A stretch of DNA of 40,094 nucleotides from an uncultured Spirochaetales bacterium (GCA_902803145.1 CADCOT010000089.1:1-40094); one strand, 5' to 3'. Shown: positions 8,276 to 16,997, numbered from the stretch's first letter. Translations and numbers: made by a program. The notes: generated by a model from the letters alone, not told the origin.

Positions 8276-11200
8276 ATGAAGATAATAAACAGACTATTTG
8301 TATTTATCGCAATTTTTCTCATTGCCTTTCCTGTTGCAGCAACAGGCTTTGTGGATCCTGTCAAACAGCCGGACAACTATTCCACAGTGCTGTATGACAA
8401 CACCAACGGGCTTCCTACTGCAGAGGCAAACGCAATAGTTCAAACATCTGAAGGTTTTATCTGGATTGGTTGTTATGGCGGTCTTATCCGCTATGACGGC
8501 CACACCTTTGTCAGAATGGACTCAACAACAGGTGTTGCCAGCGTTGTCAGCCTCTATGTAGACAGTAAGGACAGACTTTGGATCGGAACCAATGACACGG
8601 GTCTTGCTCTTATGGAAAAAGGGAAATTCAGAATGTGGGGAGAAGATGACGGTCTTGGATCTTCCTATGTCTGTACAATCACAGAAGACACTGACGGAAA
8701 AATCTATGCCGGAACCACTAAAGGTATTACAACCCTGGATCCGGAGACTTTTACCATCAGTCATCTGAATCATCCCAAAATTGCAACTACATATATAGAA
8801 AATATAATAAAGGGTAACAACGGTCTTCTTTACTGTCTTACCAATGATGATGACTTCTTTATCCTTAGAAACGGCGAACTGATAGAGTACATTGACCATG
8901 AGCAGTCAGGTTTCTCCGGAATTACCAGCATTCTTCCGGATCCAAACTCTTTTGGCCTTGTTTACATTGCAACAGCAGACGGCGGCTTCTACTACGGAGA
9001 TCCGAATAATCCTTCAACAATGAATAAGATTGACATTGAGCCTCTTTCAGATGTGATGGAGGTTCAGATGATCGGAGACAAAATCTGGATCTGCGCCCGT
9101 AACGGAATCGGTGTTCTTGACAACAAAGATTTCTACTACATGGAAGATTTCCCAATGGACAACTCTGTCAACCATGTTATGGCTGACTATGAGGGAAACC
9201 TTTGGTTTACATCTTCCCGTAAGGGTGTAATGAAAGTAGTAAGAAACCAGTTCTCAGATATTTTTGTCAGATACAACTTGGCATCTACTGTTGTTAACAG
9301 CACATGTATGTACAACGGACAGCTCTTTATCGGAGCAGATACCGGCCTGATTGTCATTGATGATAAGAGTGTGGTAAACACAGTACCTCTTACATCTGCA
9401 AAGACTGCATCAGGCACAGATCTTAAAACAAAAGACCTTTTGGATTTCCTTAACGGAATTCGTATCCGCTCCATTCTCAGAGACAGCAAGAATCGCCTTT
9501 GGATTTCCACATGGAGAGGCTCCAAAGGCCTGATCCGCTATGACAACGGCGTTGTTACATCTTTCACTTCGGCTGACGGACTTCTTTCCGACCAGGTGCG
9601 TGCAATCTCTGAAGCTGCAGACGGCTCAATCATGGTTGCCTGCCCGGGTGGCGTTAGCATAATCAGCGGAGACCGCGTTGCCAAAAGCTACGGAGAATCC
9701 AACGGCATTACCAACACGGCAACCCTTACAGTTCTCAATGCGCCTAACGGCGATATCCTCCTGGGTTCTGACGGCGGCGGTATCTATGTAATAGGAAAGG
9801 ACGGCAATGTACGCAATATTGGTACTCATGACGGACTTAGTTCCGGCATTGTCATGCGCATAAGCCGCTCCAGAACTAAAAATATCTACTGGATCATAGC
9901 CAGTAACTCAATTTCCTATATGACAGATGATTACAAGGTAACCACAGTTCAGAACTTCCCATACTCAAACAACCTTGACCTTTATGAAAACAGCAAGGGC
10001 GATGTCTGGATTCTGAGCAGTAACGGAATCTACGTAATCTCCTCTGATGAACTTGTTGCAAACGGGGAAATCAAGCCTGTCCACTACGGAATAGCAAACG
10101 GTCTTCCTTGCATTTCTACAAGTAACTCTTACAGCGAACTGACAAAAGACGGAGACTTGTATCTTTCCGGAACCACCGGAGTTGCACAGGTTAACATTGA
10201 GTCGTCTTTGGAAGACGTAAATGACCTTAAACAGGCAGTTCCTTTTGTAGATGCAGACGGAGTTCGCATCTATCCTGATAAGTCAGGAGCTTTTACAATT
10301 CCTTCTTCAGTTCAGAAGCTGATTGTCTACGGTTTTGTTTACAACTATTCACTTACAGACCCGCAGGTCAGTTACTGCCTTAATGGCTTTGAACGCGAGA
10401 CTGTTACAGTAAACCGCAGTGACCTTGGTCCTGTTTCCTACACAAACCTTCCCGGAGGAACTTACTACTTTGAACTTGAACTCAAAGATGCTCTTGGAAG
10501 AGGCAGCAATGCCATGACAGTGACCATTGTCAAAGAAAAGGCTTTCTATGAGCAGGCTTGGTTCTACATCTTCATAGTTCTTGCCACAGTAACTGTCATG
10601 GCCTTCCTTGTCGGTCTTTACATCCGCCGCCGCATGCACGCAATGGAGCTGAAGCACAGAGAAGAGGCTGACCGTGAGAGAATTGAAGGCGAACTTAAGA
10701 TGGCAAGCCGCATCCAGAGTGGAATGCTTCCTCACGTGTTCCCACCGTTCCCCGACAGGAAGGAGTTTGACATCTTTGCCTCAATGAAGCCTGCAAAGGA
10801 AATTGGCGGAGACTTCTACGATTACTTCTTCATAGACGATGATCATCTTTGTATGGTTATGGCAGACGTTTCCGGTAAGGGTGTTCCTGCAGCTCTGTTC
10901 ATGATGGTTTCAAAGGCCATTATCCAGAGTGTGGGAGGCATGTGCTCTTCTGCTTCAGAGGTCTTGAACAAGGCTAATGAATCAATCTGTGTTAACAACC
11001 AGGAAGAGATGTTTGTAACAGTCTGGATTGGCATTCTTGAAATCTCTACAGGAAAGCTTAAGGCTGCAAACGCCGGTCATGAATATCCTGTAATCAAGCA
11101 GCCGGGAGAGGACTTCAAGCTTCTTGAAGACAAGCACGGCTTTGTTGTAGGCGGAATGAAGGGTGTTAAATATAAGGAATATGAAGTCCTTCTTAAACCC

Positions 11201-11428
11201 GGTGCAAAGATCTTCCTCTACACGGACGGAGTTCCTGAGGCTACAGATGCAGAGAACAACATGTTTGGCACAGACCGCATGGTTGAGGCTCTTAACAAGA
11301 ACCCGGAAGGTCCGCCTGAGAGCATTCTTGAGGGCATTCGTGCTGCAGTTGCAGACTTTGTAAAGGATGCAGAGCAGTTTGATGACATGACCATGCTCTG
11401 TCTGGAATATCATCCTGATAAAACCTAA
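8276..11428 (+). CDS. Periplasmic beta-propeller sensor with SpoIIE/PP2C phosphatase domain
   Basis: A 1050-residue signalling protein. A signal peptide or anchor (1-24, ending 'PVAATG') precedes about 660 residues of two-component-regulator propeller repeats, for example 'DSKDRLWIGTNDTGLAL', 'DYEGNLWFTSSRKGVMKV' and 'DSKNRLWISTWRG'. A Y_Y_Y-type beta domain (about 680-755), a membrane helix (about 760-783) and a basic/acidic coiled segment follow. The C-terminus is a SpoIIE-type PPM Ser/Thr phosphatase with 'AKEIGGDFYDYF', 'MVMADVSGKGVPAALFM', 'ANAGHEYP', 'LYTDGVPEATD' and 'QFDDMTML', the metal-binding aspartates all present. Such proteins usually act on anti-anti-sigma factors. I reject an in-frame extension to 8165 because it lies inside the channel gene and lacks a signal peptide. 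It forms an operon with the channel. Confidence 0.93.
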   Translation: MKIINRLFVFIAIFLIAFPVAATGFVDPVKQPDNYSTVLYDNTNGLPTAEANAIVQTSEGFIWIGCYGGLIRYDGHTFVRMDSTTGVASVVSLYVDSKDRLWIGTNDTGLALMEKGKFRMWGEDDGLGSSYVCTITEDTDGKIYAGTTKGITTLDPETFTISHLNHPKIATTYIENIIKGNNGLLYCLTNDDDFFILRNGELIEYIDHEQSGFSGITSILPDPNSFGLVYIATADGGFYYGDPNNPSTMNKIDIEPLSDVMEVQMIGDKIWICARNGIGVLDNKDFYYMEDFPMDNSVNHVMADYEGNLWFTSSRKGVMKVVRNQFSDIFVRYNLASTVVNSTCMYNGQLFIGADTGLIVIDDKSVVNTVPLTSAKTASGTDLKTKDLLDFLNGIRIRSILRDSKNRLWISTWRGSKGLIRYDNGVVTSFTSADGLLSDQVRAISEAADGSIMVACPGGVSIISGDRVAKSYGESNGITNTATLTVLNAPNGDILLGSDGGGIYVIGKDGNVRNIGTHDGLSSGIVMRISRSRTKNIYWIIASNSISYMTDDYKVTTVQNFPYSNNLDLYENSKGDVWILSSNGIYVISSDELVANGEIKPVHYGIANGLPCISTSNSYSELTKDGDLYLSGTTGVAQVNIESSLEDVNDLKQAVPFVDADGVRIYPDKSGAFTIPSSVQKLIVYGFVYNYSLTDPQVSYCLNGFERETVTVNRSDLGPVSYTNLPGGTYYFELELKDALGRGSNAMTVTIVKEKAFYEQAWFYIFIVLATVTVMAFLVGLYIRRRMHAMELKHREEADRERIEGELKMASRIQSGMLPHVFPPFPDRKEFDIFASMKPAKEIGGDFYDYFFIDDDHLCMVMADVSGKGVPAALFMMVSKAIIQSVGGMCSSASEVLNKANESICVNNQEEMFVTVWIGILEISTGKLKAANAGHEYPVIKQPGEDFKLLEDKHGFVVGGMKGVKYKEYEVLLKPGAKIFLYTDGVPEATDAENNMFGTDRMVEALNKNPEGPPESILEGIRAAVADFVKDAEQFDDMTMLCLEYHPDKT

Positions 11429-11439
11429 ACAGACAACCC

Positions 11440-12123
11440 TTATTTTATTGATAATGTACGCCAGTAGACTTTGCGGTTAAGCTCTACAAAAACATAGCAC
11501 AGTCCCATGCCAATGCAGAAAATGATGGCTGCAATTCCCAGAACAAAAGCAACTCCTGTGCTTCTGATGTCTAGGAAGAAGTAGGGAACCATGTCCTGGG
11601 ATATGGGGCCTAATTCAATAAGAGAAAGAATCACTATTGTATAAATGAGAGCATAGGCATTGCCGGCAAAGATCCACCTGAAGCGGAATTTGCCGATAGG
11701 GGAATCGTTGTAGATAAAAGAAGCAATTGTCAGAATTGGGATAATCACATGCATAAACAGCATGTCCAATCTGTCAATGATCATATGGTCTTCAAAGAAA
11801 GGCAGCTGGCTGATCATTACCACAATAAAAATAATTCCCTCTGTTACGGCACTTGAGAGTCTTATCAAATAGATAAAATTCTTTGTGAGTTCGGTGTATT
11901 TCTCAAACTCAACAATATTTACAACTACAGCTATTGCAGTAAGGACGGTTGCAAAGATTGTTCCGTCTACCGTAAGCCACCTGAAAGTAAATACGCCGTC
12001 AGCATCGTGCATAAAGATGAAGTGGACTGAAAAAATGCCCATCAGCACGGTTGCAATTGAGATTATTATGTTTGTTATCTTCTTTTTTCTGTACTTTGCA
12101 TTAAAGATTTCAAGCGGTTCCAT
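11440..12123 (-). CDS. Conserved multi-pass membrane protein, copy A
   Basis: A 227-residue protein with about six hydrophobic segments; family not recognised. Starting at the ATG at 12123 (AGGAG 8 nt upstream, inside the preceding gene) gives 'MEPLEIFNAKYRKKKITNI', aligning at residue 1 with its paralogue at 14347-15036. The two share long nearly identical stretches, for example 'FIYNDSPIGKFRFRWIF' and 'DIRSTGVAFVLGIAAIIFC', and the same C-terminus 'ELNRKVYWRTLSIK'. It overlaps the upstream YwaF-like gene by 14 bp, implying translational coupling and a joint role. It ends 11 bp from the convergent SpoIIE gene. The function is unknown. Confidence 0.8.
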   Translation of the reverse strand: MEPLEIFNAKYRKKKITNIIISIATVLMGIFSVHFIFMHDADGVFTFRWLTVDGTIFATVLTAIAVVVNIVEFEKYTELTKNFIYLIRLSSAVTEGIIFIVVMISQLPFFEDHMIIDRLDMLFMHVIIPILTIASFIYNDSPIGKFRFRWIFAGNAYALIYTIVILSLIELGPISQDMVPYFFLDIRSTGVAFVLGIAAIIFCIGMGLCYVFVELNRKVYWRTLSIK

Positions 12124-12928
12124 CGGGCCTTCTCCTGAAAGGAATATAGACAAGTATTAAAAGAATGAGAGCAAGAACAAAGCGAATCAAAAGGTACAAA
12201 AGCCACTGCCACTTCTCTGTAAGCACAAGACCCAGAGGGTTTACGTAAGAAGAGAACAAGTTGATTCTGTGGGTTGCTCCTACAAGCTCTCCGTTAAAGT
12301 AGACTTTATTTGAGAGAACTGAGTTCAAGTAGAACGTAGGAATGTCCATAAGTATTAAAGCAAACAGGGCCAAACGCCATTTTTTGAATGTAAGGCCACT
12401 CTCGGGACACATGCCTATGTAGATACTCAATACAACAATCATGGAGTGGTAGAGGAAAAACTGATACATGCGTGCAGATGTGAAGAAATCGCCCATTAGG
12501 GCCGCGTAGGAAGCTGCCCCTGAAAAAACAATGCCAAAAACCCCGCCAATGACTCCTGTAGGATACATGATGGCGTATATATTCTGTTTTTTCTTCTCAT
12601 CTTTGATAAGGATGGCAAGCAACATTAACACAATCTGGAGGCTACACAATTCAAGGGGAATATGCTCAGAACCAAGTAATGGTGTGTAGTCGTTTTCCGG
12701 GATATAGGTCAGAACAGGCTGGCCGTTTTGCATTACTACTGCCGGATTTACCACCGGAACAATGAGAGCAACTGATAAAATTTTTACAAATTCAGAGATA
12801 AGACCTAGAAAAAAACAGATTTTAATCACTTTGATAAGTGGAGGCTTTGTTTTTTTGAGGTACAGAATACCTGCAATGATTAAAACGATGGATATAGCTA
12901 TCCAGATTAAATGGCCTGTAGTAAACAT
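12110..12928 (-). CDS. YwaF/TIGR02206-like integral membrane protein, copy A
   Basis: A 272-residue protein with about seven hydrophobic helices. It resembles YwaF/TIGR02206-family membrane proteins: 'GSEHIPLELCSLQIVLML' followed by 'IYAIMYPTGVIGGVFGIVF'. The family core is usually HLCSL; here the His is Glu, while the paralogue at 15083 keeps 'LPLHLCSI'. The N-terminus 'MFTTGHLIWIAIS' aligns with 'MFSLQHIIWVVIS' in that paralogue, supporting the start. There is no Shine-Dalgarno sequence: a Rho-independent terminator for the upstream SDR gene ends just before the start codon. Expression may therefore depend on readthrough or a leaderless start. It is coupled by 14 bp overlap to the small membrane protein downstream. 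The biochemical role is unknown. Confidence 0.75.
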   Translation of the reverse strand: MFTTGHLIWIAISIVLIIAGILYLKKTKPPLIKVIKICFFLGLISEFVKILSVALIVPVVNPAVVMQNGQPVLTYIPENDYTPLLGSEHIPLELCSLQIVLMLLAILIKDEKKKQNIYAIMYPTGVIGGVFGIVFSGAASYAALMGDFFTSARMYQFFLYHSMIVVLSIYIGMCPESGLTFKKWRLALFALILMDIPTFYLNSVLSNKVYFNGELVGATHRINLFSSYVNPLGLVLTEKWQWLLYLLIRFVLALILLILVYIPFRRRPDGTA

Positions 12929-12931
12929 AAC

Positions 12932-12966
12932 AAAAAAGAGGTTATCACAATTAAGCGATAACCTCT
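12932..12966 (-). terminator. Rho-independent terminator downstream of the SDR gene
   Basis: On the minus strand, AGAGGTTATC, a 10-nt loop, then GATAACCTCT (a perfect 10-bp stem, 12937-12966) is followed by TTTTTG. It lies 22 bp beyond the SDR stop codon and 3 bp before the start codon of the next minus-strand gene. Confidence 0.85.
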
Positions 12967-12988
12967 ATAGCTTCTATTATTAGAAATG

Positions 12989-13729
12989 TTATGCGTCAAC
13001 TCCGCCATCAACACGCAGAAGCTGTCCGGTGATGAAGCTGGAATCGTCTGTTGAGAAGAACAGACAGGCTGTTGCAATCTCGCTGCCTTCACCAACTCTC
13101 TGAAGAGGAGCTGTAGCCTTCATGAACTCAATTGTTGCATCAGCGCCGCAGCCTTCAAGCATTGCTGTGCGGATAGCACCGGGGCAGATTCCGTTAACAT
13201 GGATATCCGGACCCATTTCACGAGCCATAGCTCTTGTCATACCAACCATGGCAAACTTACTTGTGCAGTAAGCAATGGGACCCCATTTTGCTGCTGTTCC
13301 GGCAACAGATGAGATATTTACAACATGACCCTTGTTCTTCTTAAGTTCGGGCTCACAGAGCTGTGTAAGAAGCAGCGCAGAGGTAAGGTTAACATTAAAT
13401 ACTGCATCCCATTCCTCAAGAGTTATCTTCTGAACGGGTGTGAGGCTGAGCTGACCGGCGTTGTTGATAAGAATATCAACTGTTCCGTAAGCCTTCATTG
13501 TCTCGTCGTAGATTTTCTTTGCAGCCTTGCGGTCTGATGTGTCTGCGATAACATAAATTGCCTCGCCGCCGTCGGCTTTGATCTTGTCAATAACAGCCTT
13601 TGCTCTGGCTTCGTTACGACCTGTTACTACAACTTTTGCACCTTCTTTTGCAAAGAGGTAAGCAGTATCACGGCCCATTCCTGATGTGGAACCTGTGATA
13701 ATTGCAACCTTTCCTTCAAGTCTTCCCAT
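12989..13729 (-). CDS. Short-chain dehydrogenase/reductase (FabG-like)
   Basis: A 246-residue classical SDR. The N-terminal NAD(P)-binding motif 'TGSTSGMG' (12-19), 'NNAG' (about 90), the catalytic Ser in 'NISSVAG', the Tyr-x-x-x-Lys in 'YCTSK' and a C-terminal 'GQLLRVDGG' are all present, and length is typical. It is a cytosolic oxidoreductase acting on a hydroxyl/keto group; FabG, sugar or sugar-acid dehydrogenases share this pattern. GGAG lies 8 nt before the ATG. It is divergent from the YhcH/YiaL gene across an intergenic region with two inverted repeats. Because YhcH-type proteins work on sugar acids, a role in sugar-acid metabolism is plausible but inferred. A strong terminator follows. 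Confidence 0.9.
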   Translation of the reverse strand: MGRLEGKVAIITGSTSGMGRDTAYLFAKEGAKVVVTGRNEARAKAVIDKIKADGGEAIYVIADTSDRKAAKKIYDETMKAYGTVDILINNAGQLSLTPVQKITLEEWDAVFNVNLTSALLLTQLCEPELKKNKGHVVNISSVAGTAAKWGPIAYCTSKFAMVGMTRAMAREMGPDIHVNGICPGAIRTAMLEGCGADATIEFMKATAPLQRVGEGSEIATACLFFSTDDSSFITGQLLRVDGGVDA

Positions 13730-13753
13730 TTTAATTCTCCTATGAATTATATC

Positions 13754-13773
13754 AGTATTGATTTATCAATACT
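13754..13773. promoter_or_regulatory. Perfect 20-bp inverted repeat, probable operator
   Basis: AGTATTGAT-TT-ATCAATACT is a perfect 9-bp-arm palindrome 25 bp upstream of the SDR start, in the divergent SDR/YhcH region. Its placement fits a repressor or activator site acting on the SDR gene. The regulator is not identified. Confidence 0.5.
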
Positions 13774-13844
13774 CTGTTATCGTATTACAAAACGGTCGGG
13801 CTGTTCAATAAGTTATGTCAAATTAATATTGCACCTTGTATGTC

Positions 13845-13859
13845 AATTGTCGGACAATT
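13845..13859. promoter_or_regulatory. Inverted repeat AATTGTCGGACAATT, GntR-type operator candidate
   Basis: AATTGT-CGG-ACAATT lies 17 bp before the YhcH start. The layout TTGTCnGACAA is common for GntR/FCD-type regulators of sugar-acid genes. A possible promoter (TTGCAC at 13829, GACAAT at 13853, 18-bp spacing) would have its -10 inside this palindrome, consistent with repression. The regulator is not in the window. Confidence 0.4.
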
Positions 13860-13876
13860 AGGTATGGAGGACTGCT

Positions 13877-14332
13877 ATGTTTTCTTTTGCAAACGGACTT
13901 GAATACAAATACGACATCAGTAATAAGGCATTTAAAACTGCCTTTGAGTTTCTTAAAAGGAAGGATCTTTCAGACCTTGAAAAAGGAAGCCTTGAACTGG
14001 AAAACGGGGTTAAGGTAAAGATTCTTGAGTACAACTCAAAATCCTGGGAAGAAAGCACCTGGGAGACACATGACAATTACTTTGATATTCAGTACATAGT
14101 AAAAGGCTCTGAATACATGGGAGTCTGTAGCCGTGACGAACTTACTCAGTTGGTCAAACCGTACAATCCGGAAAAAGATATTACCTTGTATGCAGACCCT
14201 GCAGTATACGGAAAGATCTTGCTCAGAGCTGGAGATTTTGCTGTTCTTGCGCCTGAAGACGGACATAAGCCATCCGTTTCCGTAAAAGAAAGCATTCCAA
14301 TGAAAAAGATTGTTCTAAAAGTCCCTGTCTAA
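13877..14332 (+). CDS. YhcH/YjgK/YiaL-family protein
   Basis: A 151-residue cupin-like protein. 'WETHDNYFDIQYIVKGSEYM' and 'GDFAVLAPEDGHKPSV' contain the conserved His and acidic residues of the YhcH/YjgK/YiaL (DUF386) family, and length matches (about 150). Members are linked to sugar-acid and sialic-acid catabolism; E. coli NanQ/YhcH is an anomerase for N-acetylneuraminate. GGAGG lies 6 nt before the ATG. It is divergent from the SDR gene and convergent with the next gene, 14 bp apart, so it is probably transcribed alone. The substrate here is unproven. Confidence 0.85.
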   Translation: MFSFANGLEYKYDISNKAFKTAFEFLKRKDLSDLEKGSLELENGVKVKILEYNSKSWEESTWETHDNYFDIQYIVKGSEYMGVCSRDELTQLVKPYNPEKDITLYADPAVYGKILLRAGDFAVLAPEDGHKPSVSVKESIPMKKIVLKVPV

Positions 14333-14346
14333 AATACCACAAGGCA

Positions 14347-15036
14347 TCAGGATTCTTTGATGGACAAGGTCCGCCAGTAGACTTTGCGGTTAAGTTCTAC
14401 AAATACATAGCTCAGTCCCATGCCTATACAGAAAATAATGGCTGCAATTCCCAAAACAAAAGCAACACCTGTACTTCTGATATCCAAAAAGAAGTAAGGA
14501 ACCAAGTCCTGGGATATGTGGCCTTTTGCAATAAGAGTAACAACAACTATTGCATAAAGAAAAGCATAGGCATTTGCAGCAAAGATCCATCTGAAGCGGA
14601 ATTTTCCGATAGGGGAATCGTTGTAGATAAAAGAAGCTATTGTCAGAATAGGAATTATCACATGCATGAGCATATTTTCCGGCGTGAAGATGGTCATATG
14701 GTCTTTAAAGAAAGGCAACTGGCTGATCATTACCACAATAAAAATAATTCCCTCTGTTACGGCACTTGAGAGTCTTACCAAATAGATAAATTTCTTTGTA
14801 AGTTCGGTGTACTTCTCAAATTCAACTATATTCACAACAACAGCGATGGTAGTAAGCACAGTTGTAAAGATAGTACCATCTACTGTGAGATATCTGAATT
14901 GAAGGCCACCTCCCCGCCAGTGAGTAAACACATAGGCCAATGAGTAGAATCCCATCAGCATGGTGATAAATGAAATAACAATATTCGTTATCTTCTTTTT
15001 ACGATACTTTGCATTGAATATTTCAAGATAATCCAT
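14347..15036 (-). CDS. Conserved multi-pass membrane protein, copy B
   Basis: A 229-residue paralogue of the protein at 11440-12123, starting 'MDYLEIFNAKYRKKKITNI' and ending 'ELNRKVYWRTLSIKES'. Most of the length is conserved, including 'VEFEKYTELTK', 'SSAVTEGIIFIVVMISQLPF' and 'DIRSTGVAFVLGIAAIIFC'. The start at 15036 is chosen because copy A begins at the same point; no clear SD precedes it. Unlike copy A it is divergent from its YwaF-like partner, with 46 bp between the start codons. Family and function are unknown. Confidence 0.78.
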   Translation of the reverse strand: MDYLEIFNAKYRKKKITNIVISFITMLMGFYSLAYVFTHWRGGGLQFRYLTVDGTIFTTVLTTIAVVVNIVEFEKYTELTKKFIYLVRLSSAVTEGIIFIVVMISQLPFFKDHMTIFTPENMLMHVIIPILTIASFIYNDSPIGKFRFRWIFAANAYAFLYAIVVVTLIAKGHISQDLVPYFFLDIRSTGVAFVLGIAAIIFCIGMGLSYVFVELNRKVYWRTLSIKES

Positions 15037-15082
15037 AAATATGATAATAATTCTTTTTCCAGTATTGGCAAGGGGAGTAATT

Positions 15083-15871
15083 ATGTTTTCTTTGCAACAC
15101 ATAATATGGGTGGTAATATCAATTATCCTTACTGCTATAAATTTGTTCTTTATGAAGCAGAGAAGGTCGTCTCTTAAAAATGTTCTCACTGCATGCTGTA
15201 TTGTCTGCGTAGCATCAGAAGTAACAAAGATTCTAAGCTGTATTGAGATGGTACCGTCATCAGATGGCTCAATAATGTATCCATACCTTCAGATGCAGCA
15301 TCTTCCGCTGCACCTTTGTTCAATCATGATATTTGCCATCTTCTACTGCAGATTTGGTAAAGGAACCATAGCTGAAAGCAAGATAAAGCAGTTCTTACTT
15401 GCATTCATGTATCCAACATGCGTTTTGGGTGCATTCTTTGCCATAGCTCTTCCTTCAATCTTCAGTACAACAATTACAGTCAATCAGGCATTTACTCATC
15501 CAATTGCCTACCAGTTGTTCATCTATCATTCAGTACTGTTGTCTTTGGGACTGTACATTCCTATGTCAGGAGAGGTTCGCTTTTCATGGTCCACATACAA
15601 GAGCACAATGATTTCCCTTATTGGTCTGACTTTCTTTGAAATCTATTTCAATTCAATTTTTGCCAGCCCCACCTATGTAAACGGAAAACTTGTCAGTGTT
15701 GACTACGTAACTAACTTCTTTTTCCTGTACCGCACACCGATTGGAATTGCACTGAACACAAAGCTTGCCTGGATTATCTATCTTTTAATTCTGGTAGCTC
15801 TGGCTTTCTCTTTAATTGCTTTGTTGTACCTTCCATTGAAGAAAAACACTGTTAAAGATAGAATACGGTAA
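15083..15871 (+). CDS. YwaF/TIGR02206-like integral membrane protein, copy B
   Basis: A 262-residue membrane protein with about seven helices. 'MQHLPLHLCSIMIFAIFYC' carries the family HLCS motif, followed by 'LAFMYPTCVLGAFFAIALP' and 'AYQLFIYHSVLLSLGLYIPM'. The start at 15083 has GGGGAG 6 nt upstream, and the N-terminus matches copy A; an ATG 42 nt upstream lacks this support. The metallophosphoesterase gene begins 21 bp after the stop, suggesting a joint transcript. YwaF-type proteins have no settled biochemical role. Confidence 0.78.
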   Translation: MFSLQHIIWVVISIILTAINLFFMKQRRSSLKNVLTACCIVCVASEVTKILSCIEMVPSSDGSIMYPYLQMQHLPLHLCSIMIFAIFYCRFGKGTIAESKIKQFLLAFMYPTCVLGAFFAIALPSIFSTTITVNQAFTHPIAYQLFIYHSVLLSLGLYIPMSGEVRFSWSTYKSTMISLIGLTFFEIYFNSIFASPTYVNGKLVSVDYVTNFFFLYRTPIGIALNTKLAWIIYLLILVALAFSLIALLYLPLKKNTVKDRIR

Positions 15872-15892
15872 TTCAATTTAGAGGTTATTTGG

Positions 15893-16990
15893 ATGACGTT
15901 AATGTTGTTTGTTTTATGGGTATCTGAATGTTTGGGATTGTCTGCAATCCTGTATCTTATCCAGCGTCCAATCAGAAGAAGGAAAGGAATTCTTGTTCGT
16001 GTAGCAGTACTTCTGCTTAAGATACTCCTGCTTGTAGTTACTGCCTTCCTTTCAATTTCAATCATTTCCAAGATTACATGGAACGTTGGCTATCTTCTTG
16101 GTGCTGTCTATGTTGCACTTGGCGGAGACATTTTTGCAGAGCTTATCTGCATTCCTGTTGTGCTGATTCGCAAAAACAAAAACAACATTCGCCTCCAGAC
16201 TGTCATTGTCTTTCTGATGACTCTTGCCTTTTTAATCTACGGCACAGTGAATATGGAGACAGTCAGGGCAAATGAAATTACCTACAAATCAGATAAGGTG
16301 AAAACGAATCACACCTTTGTCTTCCTTTCAGACCTTCACTACGGTTCTTCCCAGACACCAAAGGTAGTAGAGAAGGCTATAGAAAAAATAAAGTCCTATA
16401 ACCCAGAGTTCATCCTTCTTGGTGGCGACATTACTGATGAACATACAACCAATGAAGAGATGAAAGAAATATATCGCCTGTTGGGCTCAACAGGCATTCC
16501 TGTTTACTATGTCTACGGAAACCACGACAGACAGATGAGCGCAGATTTGATTGGAGGAGCTGCTTACACGCCACAGGAGCTTGAGAGCACAATTAGGGCA
16601 AACGGAATTACAATCCTTCAGGATGGTTGGACCCAGGTGGCAGATGACCTTGTTCTCTTTGGCCGTGAGGATATTTCCGAGCCCACAAGACTTCCGCTTG
16701 AAGATCTTCCTGCCTTGCCCAGAAATGCTTTTGTCCTGAGTGTGGACCACTCTCCGTACCAGTATGGCGATATTGCCAACTTAGGAGCAGATTTTCAGTT
16801 GTCAGGCCACACCCATGCAGGTCAGTTCTTCCCGTTGCAGATTATTTACAACATGCTTAACTTAAATGCCTACGGATTCTATCGCCACGGCAACACAGAT
16901 GTGTATGTTTCTTCCGGTATTTCGGGGTGGCTTTTCCCGTTCAGAACAGAAGAGGCCTGCCATTTTGAAGTTATAACGCTGCTGCCTTGA
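15893..16990 (+). CDS. Membrane-anchored calcineurin-like metallophosphoesterase
   Basis: A 365-residue protein of the YkuE-like group. About four N-terminal membrane helices (residues 1-125) precede a metallophosphoesterase domain with all metal-binding motifs: 'FLSDLHYG' (D147, H149), 'LGGDITDEH' (D179), 'YGNHDR', 'LSVDHSP' and 'SGHTHAGQF'. It probably hydrolyses a phosphoester at the membrane; the substrate is unknown. GAGG lies 8 nt before the ATG. It sits directly downstream of the YwaF-like gene and directly upstream of the peptide-cassette promoter. A decayed relative of its C-terminus lies near 30571-30720. Confidence 0.9.
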   Translation: MTLMLFVLWVSECLGLSAILYLIQRPIRRRKGILVRVAVLLLKILLLVVTAFLSISIISKITWNVGYLLGAVYVALGGDIFAELICIPVVLIRKNKNNIRLQTVIVFLMTLAFLIYGTVNMETVRANEITYKSDKVKTNHTFVFLSDLHYGSSQTPKVVEKAIEKIKSYNPEFILLGGDITDEHTTNEEMKEIYRLLGSTGIPVYYVYGNHDRQMSADLIGGAAYTPQELESTIRANGITILQDGWTQVADDLVLFGREDISEPTRLPLEDLPALPRNAFVLSVDHSPYQYGDIANLGADFQLSGHTHAGQFFPLQIIYNMLNLNAYGFYRHGNTDVYVSSGISGWLFPFRTEEACHFEVITLLP

Positions 16991-16997
16991 TAAAAAA

